A stretch of DNA of 64,000 bases from Salinisphaera aquimarina (GCF_042643355.1 NZ_JBHRSS010000008.1:1-64000); one strand, 5' to 3'. Numbered from the stretch's first letter, positions 43,735 to 53,474 are shown. A program made the numbers and translations. Notes: generated by a model from the letters alone, not told the origin.

Positions 43735-44160
43735 ATGAAAATAACGCAAGGCACCTTCTCGTTCCTGCCCGATCTGACCGACGAGCAGATCACCAAGCAG
43801 GTCAAATACTGTCTGGACAACGGCTGGGCGGTGAGCCTCGAATACACGGACGACCCGCATCCGCGCAATACCTACTGGGATATGTTCGGTCAGCCCCAGT
43901 TCGATCTCAAGGATCCGAAAGGCTTCATGATGGATCTGGCGGAATGCCGCAAGGCGTTTCCGGAGCACTATATCCGGGTCACGGGCTTCGACAGCACACA
44001 TCAGTGGGAAACCCCGCGTCTGTCGTTCATCGTCAACCGGCCCTCGCATGAACCGGGCTTCGGTCTGATCCGTCAGGAAGTCGAAGGCCGTCACGTGCGC
44101 TATACCGTGCACAGCTATGCCAGCGACAAGCCGGAAGGCTCACGTTACGGCCAGTCATAA
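43735..44160 (+). CDS. cbbS: RuBisCO small subunit (red type)
   Basis: A 141-residue small subunit. Recognisable by ITQGTFSFLPDLTDEQITKQ, DDPHPRNTYWDMFGQPQFDL and a C-terminal extension (PGFGLIRQEVEGRHVRYTVH) typical of red-type small subunits, whose extra C-terminal hairpin helps assemble the L8S8 core. It begins 40 bp after cbbL and is followed by cbbX. Confidence 0.97.
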   Translation: MKITQGTFSFLPDLTDEQITKQVKYCLDNGWAVSLEYTDDPHPRNTYWDMFGQPQFDLKDPKGFMMDLAECRKAFPEHYIRVTGFDSTHQWETPRLSFIVNRPSHEPGFGLIRQEVEGRHVRYTVHSYASDKPEGSRYGQS

Positions 44161-44211
44161 CGTCGGACGTTGAAAGAATCTGACCCGATCCATCCGCCGC
44201 AGGAGCTTGCA

Positions 44212-45147
44212 ATGTCTGCCGAAGAGTCCAGGAACGACCACAAGACGCTCGACAAGAACGCAAGCGTCGATCTCGATCAACTTTATGACGACTCCGAAAT
44301 CGAGGCCGTCTTCGAGGAACTGGATCGCGAATTGATCGGGCTCGTGCCGGTCAAGACGCGTATCCGCGAGATCGCGGCCCTCCTGCTGGTGGATCGGGTC
44401 CGGCGTCAGTTCGAACTGACCGCCGGCGCCCCGACCCTGCATATGTGTTTCACCGGCAATCCGGGTACCGGCAAAACCACGGTCGCCGAGCGCATGGCCA
44501 AGATCCTGCACAAGCTGGATTACGTGCGCGAGGGCCATCTCGTGTCGGTGACCCGCGACGACCTCGTGGGCCAGTACATCGGCCACACCGCGCCCAAGAC
44601 CAAGGACGTGATCAAGCGTGCCATGGGCGGCGTGCTGTTCATCGACGAAGCCTACTATCTGTACCGACCGGAGAACGAGCGTGATTACGGCCAGGAATCA
44701 ATCGAGATCCTGCTCCAGGTCATGGAGAACAATCGCGACGATCTGGTCGTGATTCTGGCCGGCTACAAGGACCGCATGGACCGCTTCTTCGAGTCCAACC
44801 CCGGCTTTCGCTCACGTATTGCCCACCATATCGATTTCCCCGATTACTCGACCACGGAACTGGCGTCGATCAGCGAACTCATGCTCGCCGAGCAGAACTA
44901 TCGTTTCAGCCCGGAGGCCGCGGCCGCGTTCGAAGAATATGTCGAGCGGCGCATGCAGCAGCCGCATTTCGCCAACGCCCGTTCGATTCGCAACGCACTG
45001 GATCGCATGCGTCTGCGCCAGGCCAAGCGCCTGTTCGAGGCGCGTGGCAGCATCACCCGCGAAGATCTCATGCGTATCGAGGTCGAAGACGTACGCGCCA
45101 GTCGTGTGTTCAGCGAGCCCCTCGGCAGCGGTGAAGTCCCGTCCTGA
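44212..45147 (+). CDS. cbbX: CbbX, red-type RuBisCO activase (AAA+)
   Basis: A 311-residue AAA+ ATPase that removes inhibitory sugar phosphates from red-type RuBisCO by tugging on the large-subunit C-terminus. Start at ATG 44212 with AGGAG upstream. Walker A GNPGTGKTT at 82-90, pore loop QYIGHT at about 121-126, Walker B VLFIDEAYYL at 141-150 and sensor region GYKDRMDRFFESNPGFRSR. It is 51 bp after cbbS in one operon. The next 255 bp hold a palindrome (GCGCCTGCAGGCGC, 45182-45195) nested in GGCACGG/CCGTGCC, but no T-run. Confidence 0.97.
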   Translation: MSAEESRNDHKTLDKNASVDLDQLYDDSEIEAVFEELDRELIGLVPVKTRIREIAALLLVDRVRRQFELTAGAPTLHMCFTGNPGTGKTTVAERMAKILHKLDYVREGHLVSVTRDDLVGQYIGHTAPKTKDVIKRAMGGVLFIDEAYYLYRPENERDYGQESIEILLQVMENNRDDLVVILAGYKDRMDRFFESNPGFRSRIAHHIDFPDYSTTELASISELMLAEQNYRFSPEAAAAFEEYVERRMQQPHFANARSIRNALDRMRLRQAKRLFEARGSITREDLMRIEVEDVRASRVFSEPLGSGEVPS

Positions 45148-45404
45148 AAACCGGGCACGGCTCTGCCGACAGACGAGACCGGCGCCTGCAGGCGCGTCCC
45201 GTGCCGCGAGCCGCACGCTGTCGCGAACATCGGGCTTGATTTTCTCTCGTGCGCCATTAAATAGTGTCTTCCTGAAACATCCGCCGACGCCAAGCCTGTC
45301 TCATCATTGCAGTGATGATCGGATATGCTGAGGCATACGCGCTGAATACCCGTGTTCGCGCCTCTGGATTCATGCCTCGGCATTGGTTAGTGTCAGACAC
45401 ATCA

Positions 45405-46445
45405 ATGGCAGACAAAATCACTCCGTTTCCCGGCCCTCGTCGAGACCCCGCAGCCGCGACTGCGCCTGAGCCAGGCGCGCGCGCCGACTGGCCTGCATGG
45501 CCGACCTACGGCCTGATCGACGACCTGCTGCCCGTGCTGGAAGGCTGGCATGCCCGCGGCCGCCGTGTTGCAACGGCGACGCTGGTCGATATCAGCGGTT
45601 CCTCGCCGCGTCCGCTGGGCAGCGAAATGGCGATCAACGACCTCGGCGAGGTGGCCGGCTACGTCTCCGGCGGTTGCGTCGAAGCTGCGGTCGCCACCCA
45701 GGCGCTGGAGGTCCTCGAGCACGGCAAACCCGTGATGCTCGATTACGGCGCCGGCAGCCCGGTACTCGACGTGCAGCTGACCTGCGGTGGACGCATTCGT
45801 ATCTTCGTGCGCGCGATTACCGATCTCGAGAATTACGTGAGTCGGCTGCGTTCGGCCCGCGACGCCCGTGTGCCGATCGATGTCTGTATCGATCTCGACG
45901 ACGGCTCGCATCGATTCGATGCACCCGCACTCGCCACGGGCAGCCAGCTGTTTCGAAAGCGCCACCTGCCCACACCGCGACTGATCGTTGTCGGCGGTGA
46001 CCCCGTGACGCTGGCGCTGTGCCGGCTTGCACCGATATTCGGCTACGAGGTCGCCCTGTTGCGCCCTTACGGCCCCGCCGCGCCGCCCGTGGATACGCCG
46101 CTGTGCCAGTACGACACGCGCCCGCTACGCAGCGCGTTGCGCGATCTGCAACTGGACGCCTCCTGTGCCGTATATACGCTGACCCACGACATGGACGACG
46201 ATCACAGCGTTCTGATCAAGGCGCTGGCGTCCGAAGCCTTCGCGATCGGCGCCCTCGGCAGTCGCAGCAAATCATTCGAACGACAGGCTCTGCTGCGTGA
46301 CGCCGGTATCGACGCCGATCGGATGGCCCGACTGAACACACCGGCCGGGCTGAATATCGGCGCCCGCGAACCGCATGAGATCGCCCTGTCGGTGCTGGCC
46401 GAGCTGGTCGAACGGCGCCCGCGCGAGACGGCGGCAGCGACTTGA
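45405..46445 (+). CDS. xdhC: XdhC/CoxI-family molybdoenzyme maturation factor
   Basis: A 346-residue protein needed to insert sulfurated molybdenum cofactor into xanthine-dehydrogenase-type enzymes. Start at ATG 45405 (MADKITPFPG), with a weak ribosome site; the frame is open from 45312. The N-terminal XdhC/CoxI domain is clear (ATLVDISGSSPRPLGSEMAI, GYVSGGCVEAAV, LTCGGRIRIFV) and the C-terminal Rossmann-like domain has LYTLTHDMDDDHSVLIKAL-like (here VYTLTHDMDDDHS) and AIGALGSRSK. It overlaps the next gene by 4 bp and precedes the Pao enzyme genes. Confidence 0.92.
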   Translation: MADKITPFPGPRRDPAAATAPEPGARADWPAWPTYGLIDDLLPVLEGWHARGRRVATATLVDISGSSPRPLGSEMAINDLGEVAGYVSGGCVEAAVATQALEVLEHGKPVMLDYGAGSPVLDVQLTCGGRIRIFVRAITDLENYVSRLRSARDARVPIDVCIDLDDGSHRFDAPALATGSQLFRKRHLPTPRLIVVGGDPVTLALCRLAPIFGYEVALLRPYGPAAPPVDTPLCQYDTRPLRSALRDLQLDASCAVYTLTHDMDDDHSVLIKALASEAFAIGALGSRSKSFERQALLRDAGIDADRMARLNTPAGLNIGAREPHEIALSVLAELVERRPRETAAAT

Positions 46446-47044
46446 TCGGCGCGGTCGTGCTCGCGGCAGGCCGAAGCGAACGCTATGGATACATCAGCAA
46501 GATGCTGGCGTCGTTCGACGGCGCCCCACTCGTGGCGCAGACACTCGCCACACTCGACGCCGCCGGACTTCGCCGCATCGTACTGGTAACCGGGCCGCGC
46601 CACGCCACGATTGCGCGTATCGCACGGTGTCGGGCCCGCCCATCGAGTCGTCTGCGCATCGTGCGCCACCGGCGATATCGCGACGGCATGGCGACGTCGT
46701 TGCAACAGGGGCTTATCGCACTGCCGTCGCGTACCGATGCCGCGCTGATCTGTCTGGCCGACATGCCCGGCATGAGTGTCGACCATATTCAGCGGTTGTG
46801 TGCACAGTGGCATGCTGGCCTGGATTATCTGCGGCCCGTTCATGCCGGCGTTCCGGGCCACCCCGTGCTGGTTTCGCGCCGCCTGTTCGCCAGTATCGGC
46901 GCGCTGACGGGCGATCGGGGCGCACAAGCCGTTCTTTCCCGAGTGCCGGACGCGCGCCGGCGGCTGGTGCCGGCACGCCAGGACAGCGTGGTCGACATCG
47001 ATACCCCGCGCGCGTTGCGCCGGGCCCTGCGTCGCCTGCACTGA
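46442..47044 (+). CDS. mocA: MocA-like molybdenum cofactor cytidylyltransferase
   Basis: A 200-residue nucleotidyltransferase converting Mo-molybdopterin to the MCD cofactor used by enzymes such as PaoABC. N-terminal signature GAVVLAAGRSERYGYISKML and acidic LADMPGMSVDHI. It starts at a TTG (46442) overlapping the xdhC stop (TTGA), indicating coupling. The usual Lys in the LAAGxSxRxGxxK motif is present (SK). The C-terminus is Arg-rich. Confidence 0.88.
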   Translation: MIGAVVLAAGRSERYGYISKMLASFDGAPLVAQTLATLDAAGLRRIVLVTGPRHATIARIARCRARPSSRLRIVRHRRYRDGMATSLQQGLIALPSRTDAALICLADMPGMSVDHIQRLCAQWHAGLDYLRPVHAGVPGHPVLVSRRLFASIGALTGDRGAQAVLSRVPDARRRLVPARQDSVVDIDTPRALRRALRRLH

Positions 47045-47134
47045 GCCAGCGGGCTATTTGCCCTCGGAGACTTTCCTCCGCGGTGTCGACGACGACATCC
47101 GGCGCTACCATCGACAGACAGACTTCCACCGAGT

Positions 47135-47151
47135 GATGTCGCTGCGACATC
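47135..47151. promoter_or_regulatory. 17-bp perfect dyad upstream of paoA
   Basis: GATGTCGC-T-GCGACATC: eight-bp arms around a single central base, 21 bp before the paoA start. The short length and position suggest a repressor operator or a structure over the leader; no regulator gene for it is next to it. Confidence 0.4.
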
Positions 47152-47172
47152 GAAAATGCTACGGAGAGCGAA

Positions 47173-47853
47173 ATGAGAAATCGGAAGAATGACGGGGCCG
47201 GTATCGGCGCCGGCGATACGAAACACGGCGATGACGGCGATTATTCGCCGTCGCGCCGGCATTTCATCAAGAGTGTGGGCATGTCGAGCATTGCCGCCGC
47301 CACAACCGGCGCGGGCCTGGGCACGGCCTGGGCCGATGACGGTTCCAGTGCGGATCAGGCCGCTACCGCAGCGGCACCCGCCGAAGGCACGATGCGCATC
47401 ACGCTCAAGGTCAACGGCCAACCCCGGCAGATCGACGCCGCGCCGAATCTCATCCTGCTCGACGCGCTGCGCGACGAACTCGAGCTGACCGGCACCAAGA
47501 AAGGCTGCGACCACGGCCAGTGCGGCGCCTGCAACGTGCACGTCAACGGCACGGTCATCAATTCCTGCCTGAGTCTGGCGGTCATGCACGACGGCGATGA
47601 GATCACCACCGTCGAAGGCCTGTCCGATGGCGAAGATCTGCACCCGATCCAGCAGGCATTTCTGGACGAAGATGCCTACCAGTGCGGCTATTGCACCTCC
47701 GGTCAGATGATGACAGCGACTGCCGTGCTCGCCGACACGCGTATCGACAGCAGCGATGACGCCGTGCGTGAAGCCATGAGCGGCAACATCTGCCGCTGCG
47801 GGGCCTACAAGAACATTCTTGCCGCGGTCCAGTCGACGCGCGGCAAGATCTAG
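47173..47853 (+). CDS. paoA: PaoA-like [2Fe-2S] subunit of periplasmic aldehyde oxidoreductase
   Basis: A 226-residue iron-sulfur subunit with a Tat signal (SRRHFIKSVG, Arg28-Arg29), so the complex is exported folded. The plant-type cluster is bound by GCDHGQCGACNVHV plus a later Cys, and the second cluster by CGYCTSGQM and SGNICRCGAYKNI. Followed at 10 bp by the FAD and Mo subunits. In E. coli PaoABC oxidises aromatic and aliphatic aldehydes in the periplasm, the best model here. Confidence 0.94.
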   Translation: MRNRKNDGAGIGAGDTKHGDDGDYSPSRRHFIKSVGMSSIAAATTGAGLGTAWADDGSSADQAATAAAPAEGTMRITLKVNGQPRQIDAAPNLILLDALRDELELTGTKKGCDHGQCGACNVHVNGTVINSCLSLAVMHDGDEITTVEGLSDGEDLHPIQQAFLDEDAYQCGYCTSGQMMTATAVLADTRIDSSDDAVREAMSGNICRCGAYKNILAAVQSTRGKI

Positions 47854-47863
47854 GAGACGTTCG

Positions 47864-48844
47864 ATGAGAAATTTCCAGTATCAGAAAGCCGACAGCGTCG
47901 AGGCCGCAGTGGCTGCCCATGCCGGCCAGCCATCCGCCTTCGTTGCCGGCGGCACCACCCTGCTCGACCTGGTCAAGATCGACATCATGCAGCCGGAACG
48001 CGTTGTCGACGTCAATGGGCTGCCGCTGTTCGACGTCGAGGAACTCGACGACGGCCGTCTCAAGATCGGTGCCATGGTCAGCAACACCGATCTGGCATAT
48101 CACCCCGCGGTTCAGAAACACTACCGCGTGCTCTCCGAAGCGCTGCTGGCCGGTGCCTCGACCTCGCTGCGCAACAAGGCCACCACCGGCGGCAACGTGA
48201 TGCAGCGAGTGCGCTGCCCGTACTTCCGCGATGGCGTATCGGCCTGCAACAAGCGCGAACCGGGCGCCGGCTGTGCCGCCATCGGCGGCGACAATCGCAG
48301 CGTGCATGCGGTACTCGGCACCAGCGATCAATGCATCGCCAGCCATCCGTCCGATATGTGCGTGGCCATGGCCGCCATCGGCGCCACGGTAGTCGTCTCC
48401 GGGCCGAGCGGCGAACGCGAAATCGACTTTCTCGATTTCCACCTGCTGCCCGGCGACAGCCCGCAGAAGGAACACGCCCTGGATACCGATGAGCTGATCA
48501 CGCACGTGGTGCTCGACGCGCCCATCAAGGGCAACAAGTCGCATTATCTGAAGCTGCGTGATCGGGCCTCCTACCAGTTCGCCCTGGCGTCGGCCGGCGT
48601 GATCGTGGCCACCGATGGCGACACCATTCGCGAAGCCCGGATCGCCATGGGCGGCGTGGGCACCAAACCCTGGCGTGCACAGCAGGCCGAAAAAACGCTG
48701 ATCGGCCAACCCGCCACGCAGGCGAATTTTCAGAAAGCGGCCGAACTGGCGTTTGCCGACGCCCGGACTTACGCCCACAACGCATTCAAGGTTCCGCTCG
48801 GCCAACAGGCGGTCGTACGCAGCCTGACCACCGTCACGGCCTGA
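47864..48844 (+). CDS. paoB: PaoB-like FAD/[4Fe-4S] subunit
   Basis: A 326-residue FAD-binding subunit starting at ATG 47864 with GGAG upstream. FAD site AFVAGGTTLLDLVKIDIMQP and ATTGGNVMQR-like (here TTGGNVMQRVRCPYF). The extra Cys-rich insertion RCPYFRDG, SACNKREPG, GCAAIGG is that of the PaoB subgroup, which binds a [4Fe-4S] cluster absent from xanthine dehydrogenase FAD subunits. It lacks its own signal and would be exported with PaoA. Confidence 0.93.
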   Translation: MRNFQYQKADSVEAAVAAHAGQPSAFVAGGTTLLDLVKIDIMQPERVVDVNGLPLFDVEELDDGRLKIGAMVSNTDLAYHPAVQKHYRVLSEALLAGASTSLRNKATTGGNVMQRVRCPYFRDGVSACNKREPGAGCAAIGGDNRSVHAVLGTSDQCIASHPSDMCVAMAAIGATVVVSGPSGEREIDFLDFHLLPGDSPQKEHALDTDELITHVVLDAPIKGNKSHYLKLRDRASYQFALASAGVIVATDGDTIREARIAMGGVGTKPWRAQQAEKTLIGQPATQANFQKAAELAFADARTYAHNAFKVPLGQQAVVRSLTTVTA

Positions 48845-48865
48845 GCCAGAGGATAGATCAGCATC

Positions 48866-51085
48866 ATGAGTGACAACGTAAAGGAAAAGATCATCGGCGC
48901 GCCCAAGTCGCGTATCGACGGTCCGAAGAAACTCAGCGGTCGCGCGATGTATGCGGCCGATCATCACCTGCCGAACATGGCCTATGCATACGGCGTGTTC
49001 AGCACCGTCGCCAGCGGCAAGATCAACGGCATCGACCTGTCGGCGGCCAAGAAGATGCCGGGCGTGATCGATATCTTTCATCACGATCATTTCCCGGACC
49101 TGTATCGCACCCCGAGCAGCTTCGCGCAGGAGAACAAGGTCGACGAGACACGCCTGCCGTTCGAGGACAACAAGGTCTACTACCCCGGGCAATTCGTCGC
49201 CCTGGTGGTCGCCGACACGTTCGCGAACGCACGCGCCGCCGCGTACAAGGTGAACGTCGACTACAGTGCGGATGAAGCCGCCGCCAACCTCGAACAGGCA
49301 TTGGCGAAGAACGGCTCGCCCAAGAAGGATGACAAGAGCGGCCATACCCGCGGCAACCCCGACGAAGCCTTCGATAGCGCCCCGAACAAGGTCGACGTGA
49401 CCTATGTCACGCCCATGGAAACCCATAACCCCATGGAAATGCATGCAAGCGTTGCGAACTGGGAAAACGGCGACCTGGTGCTTTACGAAGCCTCCCAGGG
49501 CGTGGTGTTCGCGCGCAACGTGATGGCCAAGGTATTCGGCCTGCCGCCGGAACGCGTGGAAGTACGCGCTCCGTTCATCGGCTCGGGCTTTGGCAGCAAA
49601 CTGTGGCTGTGGCCGCATGCCGTGGCTGCCGCTGCGGCCTCGCGCGAGATCGGACGCCCGGTCCAGTTGGTGGTCCCGCGTGCGCAGATGTTCACGACGA
49701 CCGGCCATCGGCCGCCGACCCGGCAGCAGATCCGTATCGGCACCGACGACAACGGCAAGCTGCTGGCCCTCAGCCATGACTCGGTCAACACGACGTCGAT
49801 GGTCGACACTTATGTGGAAACCACCGGCAGTTGCACCAAGAGCCTGTATTCCTGCCCCAACCTGCGCGTGAGCCACGCCACCATCGGCGCCAATCACGGC
49901 ACGCCGACTTCGATGCGTGCGCCGGGCGCCGCCCCGGGCCTGTTCGCTCTGGAATCAGCCATGGACGAAATGGCCGAGCAACTGAAGATGGATCCGCTCG
50001 AGTTTCGCAAGGCCAACTACACCGAGCGCGACGAGAGCATGGACCTGCCCTTCTCCAGCATCCATCTCATGGAAGCCTTCGACAAGGGCGCCGAGAAGTT
50101 CGGCTGGTCGAAGCGCGATCATGCGGTCGGCTCGATGCGCGATGGCAACGACGTCATCGGCTGGGGCATGGCCGCGTGCAACTGGGAAGCCCTGAAAATG
50201 GACTGCGATGCGCGCGTGTCGCTGCGGGCCGACGGCAGCGCCTTCGCGTCCTGCGCGACCCAGGATATCGGCACCGGCACTTACACGATCGTGGCGCAGG
50301 CCGTATCGAGCATCACCGGCATCCCTATCGACAAGATCGAAGTCGAACTCGGCGACTCCAGCTACCCCAGCGGCCCGATCTCGGGCGGTTCCTGGGCGAC
50401 CGCGACCACGCTTCCCGCGATCGCCCAGGCCACACGCGCCGCGATCGACGAACTCAAGGGCTATGTGGTCGCCGACGGCGGCGACTTCGCCGGCGCGAAA
50501 ACCGACGACATCGACTTCGACGACGGCAAGCTCATCAACGCCGAGGGCAAGGCGGTCGCCTACACCGACGTGCTCAAACGCAACAAGCTGGCCAATGCCG
50601 ACGGTGCGGCACACACGCCGGGCGCGCCCAAGGGCGAATATTCGTTTCGCTCCTTCGGTGCGCACTTCGTCGAGGTGCGCTGGGACGCAGGTATCTCGCG
50701 ACTGCGCGTATCGCGTGTGGTCAGTGCCATCGATGTCGGCCAGATCATCAATGCGAAAACGTCGGCGAATCAGGTCGAGGGCGCCGTCGCCATGGGCATC
50801 GGCATGGCGTTGTTCGAAGCCACCGAGTACGACGAACGCTCGGGCCTGCCGATCAACAACAACTACGCGGAGTATCTGGTGCCCGTGCACGCCGACAACC
50901 CGCCCGACGTCGACGTCGTCCTGCTCGACCACCCGGACTACAAGTTCAACGAATTCGGGGCCCGCGGGATCGGCGAGATCGGGGTGACCGGCATGGCCGC
51001 GGCCGTGGCCAACGCCGTGCACCACGCCACCGGCAAGCGGATTCGCGAACTGCCGATCCGACTCGAGGAACTGATGGCGACCTGA
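48866..51085 (+). CDS. paoC: PaoC-like molybdopterin catalytic subunit
   Basis: A 739-residue Mo-binding subunit. Motifs: SGRAMYAADHHLPNMAYAYG, METHNPMEMHASVANWE, GSGFGSKLWLWPHAVAAA, SMRAPGAAPGLFALESAMDE and the catalytic Glu704 in GARGIGEIGVTGMAAAVANA. No signal peptide. The substrate pocket cannot be read from sequence alone; aldehydes are the family norm. A strong terminator follows at 51133-51158. Confidence 0.95.
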   Translation: MSDNVKEKIIGAPKSRIDGPKKLSGRAMYAADHHLPNMAYAYGVFSTVASGKINGIDLSAAKKMPGVIDIFHHDHFPDLYRTPSSFAQENKVDETRLPFEDNKVYYPGQFVALVVADTFANARAAAYKVNVDYSADEAAANLEQALAKNGSPKKDDKSGHTRGNPDEAFDSAPNKVDVTYVTPMETHNPMEMHASVANWENGDLVLYEASQGVVFARNVMAKVFGLPPERVEVRAPFIGSGFGSKLWLWPHAVAAAAASREIGRPVQLVVPRAQMFTTTGHRPPTRQQIRIGTDDNGKLLALSHDSVNTTSMVDTYVETTGSCTKSLYSCPNLRVSHATIGANHGTPTSMRAPGAAPGLFALESAMDEMAEQLKMDPLEFRKANYTERDESMDLPFSSIHLMEAFDKGAEKFGWSKRDHAVGSMRDGNDVIGWGMAACNWEALKMDCDARVSLRADGSAFASCATQDIGTGTYTIVAQAVSSITGIPIDKIEVELGDSSYPSGPISGGSWATATTLPAIAQATRAAIDELKGYVVADGGDFAGAKTDDIDFDDGKLINAEGKAVAYTDVLKRNKLANADGAAHTPGAPKGEYSFRSFGAHFVEVRWDAGISRLRVSRVVSAIDVGQIINAKTSANQVEGAVAMGIGMALFEATEYDERSGLPINNNYAEYLVPVHADNPPDVDVVLLDHPDYKFNEFGARGIGEIGVTGMAAAVANAVHHATGKRIRELPIRLEELMAT

Positions 51086-51132
51086 GAGTGGTCATCATGG
51101 TTGCCCCGCGGCGGCCGATAGGAGAAATCAAG

Positions 51133-51158
51133 GGCGGCCTTCACGGCCGCCTTTTTTT
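51133..51158 (+). terminator. rho-independent terminator after paoC
   Basis: Seven-bp G+C stem GGCGGCC/GGCCGCC with a five-base loop and seven T (51152-51158). Confidence 0.92.
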
Positions 51159-51260
51159 CGCGCCCACGAAACCGGCAACTAACGCCAGCCGTTAAACCCG
51201 AAGGCGTTTGTGCTGTCCTATCCCTAACATTTGCCTTTCTCTAAGCTAGCCTCGAACGTA

Positions 51261-51938
51261 ATGCATGTTCTGATCATAGAAGACAACGACACGCTCGCCA
51301 CCAATATCGGCGAATATCTGGAACAACAGGGCGACGAACCCGACTTTGCCTCCGACGGCTCGGTCGGCCTGCGCCTGTGCGAAGCTCATCATTACGATGC
51401 CGTCGTTCTCGACCTGCATTTACCCAAGATCGACGGCATCGCGTTGTGCCGGCGTTTACGCGAGGAGATTCACAAGACGACGCCGGTATTGATGCTCACC
51501 GCCAGGGACACAGTCGATGACCGTATCCAGGGCTTCGAGGCCGGCGCGGACGATTACCTCACCAAACCTTTTTCACTGCGGGAACTGTATCTGCGCTTGC
51601 AGGCGATAGTGCGCCGTCGTGCCGATGCGCTGAATCAGTTGCGGGCCGCCGATCTGTGCATGGACATCGATCAACGCCTCGTGCATTGCAACAGCGCTCG
51701 CCTGGAACTGGCACCCATCAGTTTTCAGATACTGGAGTTGCTGATGCGCGCCCATCCCGGCGTGGTCACCCGCGCCGAGATAGAACACGTCATCTGGAAC
51801 GATGAACCGCCCGAATCCGAAGCCGCCCTGCGCGGCCATATCCATCGGCTGCGTCATTTGCTCGGCGTACCCGGCGGCCGATCGGTCATTCGCACCGTCC
51901 ACGGCGTGGGCTATCAACTCACCGCAAATCCGGTGTAG
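51261..51938 (+). CDS. OmpR-family response regulator
   Basis: A 225-residue regulator from ATG 51261 (MHVLIIEDND). Receiver domain with acidic pocket at Glu7/Asp8, phospho-Asp51 in VVLDLHLPKIDG and Lys102 in DDYLTKPFS; C-terminal OmpR winged helix ending GRSVIRTVHGVGYQLTANP. The sensor kinase gene starts 9 bp after the stop. Together they lie between the pao operon and the xoxF cluster, so control of alcohol or aldehyde oxidation is a reasonable guess. Confidence 0.94.
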   Translation: MHVLIIEDNDTLATNIGEYLEQQGDEPDFASDGSVGLRLCEAHHYDAVVLDLHLPKIDGIALCRRLREEIHKTTPVLMLTARDTVDDRIQGFEAGADDYLTKPFSLRELYLRLQAIVRRRADALNQLRAADLCMDIDQRLVHCNSARLELAPISFQILELLMRAHPGVVTRAEIEHVIWNDEPPESEAALRGHIHRLRHLLGVPGGRSVIRTVHGVGYQLTANPV

Positions 51939-51947
51939 CAGATACGG

Positions 51948-53261
51948 ATGCTGAAATTCATCGGCTCGCATCTGAGTCTGCGACTTCGTCTGTTCCTCGG
52001 GATGCTGGCCGTCACCTTCACCGCAACGGTCGGGTTTGCGGTCGCCATGCACGAGTTCGTCGGGGTGCTCGAAGACGAATTGCTCAACCAGACCCTGCGG
52101 CGCGAACTCGACAGCCTGGCGATGGATTATCGTGAAGATGCCACCATTGCCGGAAAGCGCGGCCATTCCGGACAGGTCTATGTCGTTGCCCCGGGCGAGC
52201 CGCGTACGACCCTCCCCAGGGCGCTACAACGCATCGAGGCCGGCGACTACCGCGAAATACACATCGACGGACGCGAATATTTCGCCGCCCGCAGAGACGT
52301 CGATGACGGCCAGATTTACTTTACCCTCGATGTGGAATCAATCGAGGATCTCGAGGATCGGCTCGCCGCCATTGGCTGGTTGACGCTCGCCGGTGCCGTG
52401 CTGCTCTCGCTGATCATCGCCCTGGTGTTCTCGTTTCTCATTTTACGGCCGGTGCGGGCACTCTCGGCTCGCCTGGCCGGCTTTCACCCGGGCCAGGTGA
52501 ACGCGCCGATTGCACACCATTATTCCGATCGCGAAATGCGGGTCATCGCCGAGAGCTTCGACGGTCTTATCGAGCGATTTCATGCGTTCATCGAACGTGA
52601 GCGCAGTTTCACCGAAGATGCAGGCCATGAACTGCGCACGCCACTGGCGGTGGCGCTCAGCGCCAATGAATTGCTTCTCTCCCAGACCGATCTGTCGCCC
52701 AAAACACGTGAGCGCGCCGAGCGAACACAGGCCGCCTGCATCCGTATGCAGCGTCTGGTCAGTGCACTGTTGTTTCTCGCCCGTGACCAGCCCCAGCATG
52801 GTGAATACTGCGATGTCGCCAGCACGCTCGACGAAGTACTGCCCTATTACGCGGCGGAGATCACGAAAAAAAATCTCAGCCTTCGCGTCGATACCCATCC
52901 GTCGCGCGTAGCTGCCCCCGCGGGCATCGTGGACTGCGTGCTGCACAATCTGATCGAGAACGCGGTCCAACATACCTCCGGCGGCACCGTCGATATATGC
53001 GTCAACAACGAAAAATTGGTGGTATCCGACAACGGCGAGGGCATCGCTCCCGACGCGCTTGAACATATCTTCAATCGACGTTATCGCTCCGCCAACAGCC
53101 GCGGCTTCGGAATCGGCCTGTATCTGGTCAAGCGCATCTGCACGCGCCTTGGCTGGCTCATCACCGTAACGAGCAGCCTGGATGCCGGCACGCGCTTTGA
53201 GATCAGTTTCCCCGAGGAGGCCTCCGACAGCCGCCATGCCAGAATTGAAGGACAATATTAA
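51948..53261 (+). CDS. membrane sensor histidine kinase
   Basis: A 437-residue sensor with two membrane helices (about 15-34 and 143-166) around a periplasmic domain of roughly 105 residues, a HAMP-like linker, HisKA with His227 in EDAGHELRTPLAVALSANE, and HATPase motifs NLIENAVQH, VSDNGEGIA and GFGIGLYLVKRI. No known ligand-binding fold in the short periplasmic part is evident. Paired with the response regulator upstream. Confidence 0.93.
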   Translation: MLKFIGSHLSLRLRLFLGMLAVTFTATVGFAVAMHEFVGVLEDELLNQTLRRELDSLAMDYREDATIAGKRGHSGQVYVVAPGEPRTTLPRALQRIEAGDYREIHIDGREYFAARRDVDDGQIYFTLDVESIEDLEDRLAAIGWLTLAGAVLLSLIIALVFSFLILRPVRALSARLAGFHPGQVNAPIAHHYSDREMRVIAESFDGLIERFHAFIERERSFTEDAGHELRTPLAVALSANELLLSQTDLSPKTRERAERTQAACIRMQRLVSALLFLARDQPQHGEYCDVASTLDEVLPYYAAEITKKNLSLRVDTHPSRVAAPAGIVDCVLHNLIENAVQHTSGGTVDICVNNEKLVVSDNGEGIAPDALEHIFNRRYRSANSRGFGIGLYLVKRICTRLGWLITVTSSLDAGTRFEISFPEEASDSRHARIEGQY

Positions 53262-53474
53262 AGTCAGTTATAGGATTAATATTGTTTCTTAGTTGATTGT
53301 TTAATATATTTTTTATCAGGATTATAATATTTTTCGGCTTGCAGGTTCGCAGCAAAGCATTCATGTTTGCCCGAGCTCGCCGGCACAAAGCTTTTGCAAG
53401 TACACTTCCTTGCAGTGCACTGTTAGCGCCGATTCCGAATAGTTCAAACAACATCAAATAAATGGAGGAGACCC

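Noticed and set aside
45182..45195. palindrome GCGCCTGCAGGCGC after cbbX as terminator
   Set aside because: No T-run follows; it may be a structured 3' end, but termination is not supported.
47603..49897. 764-codon minus-strand open frame
   Set aside because: Antisense to the pao genes, whose motifs and ribosome sites are clear.
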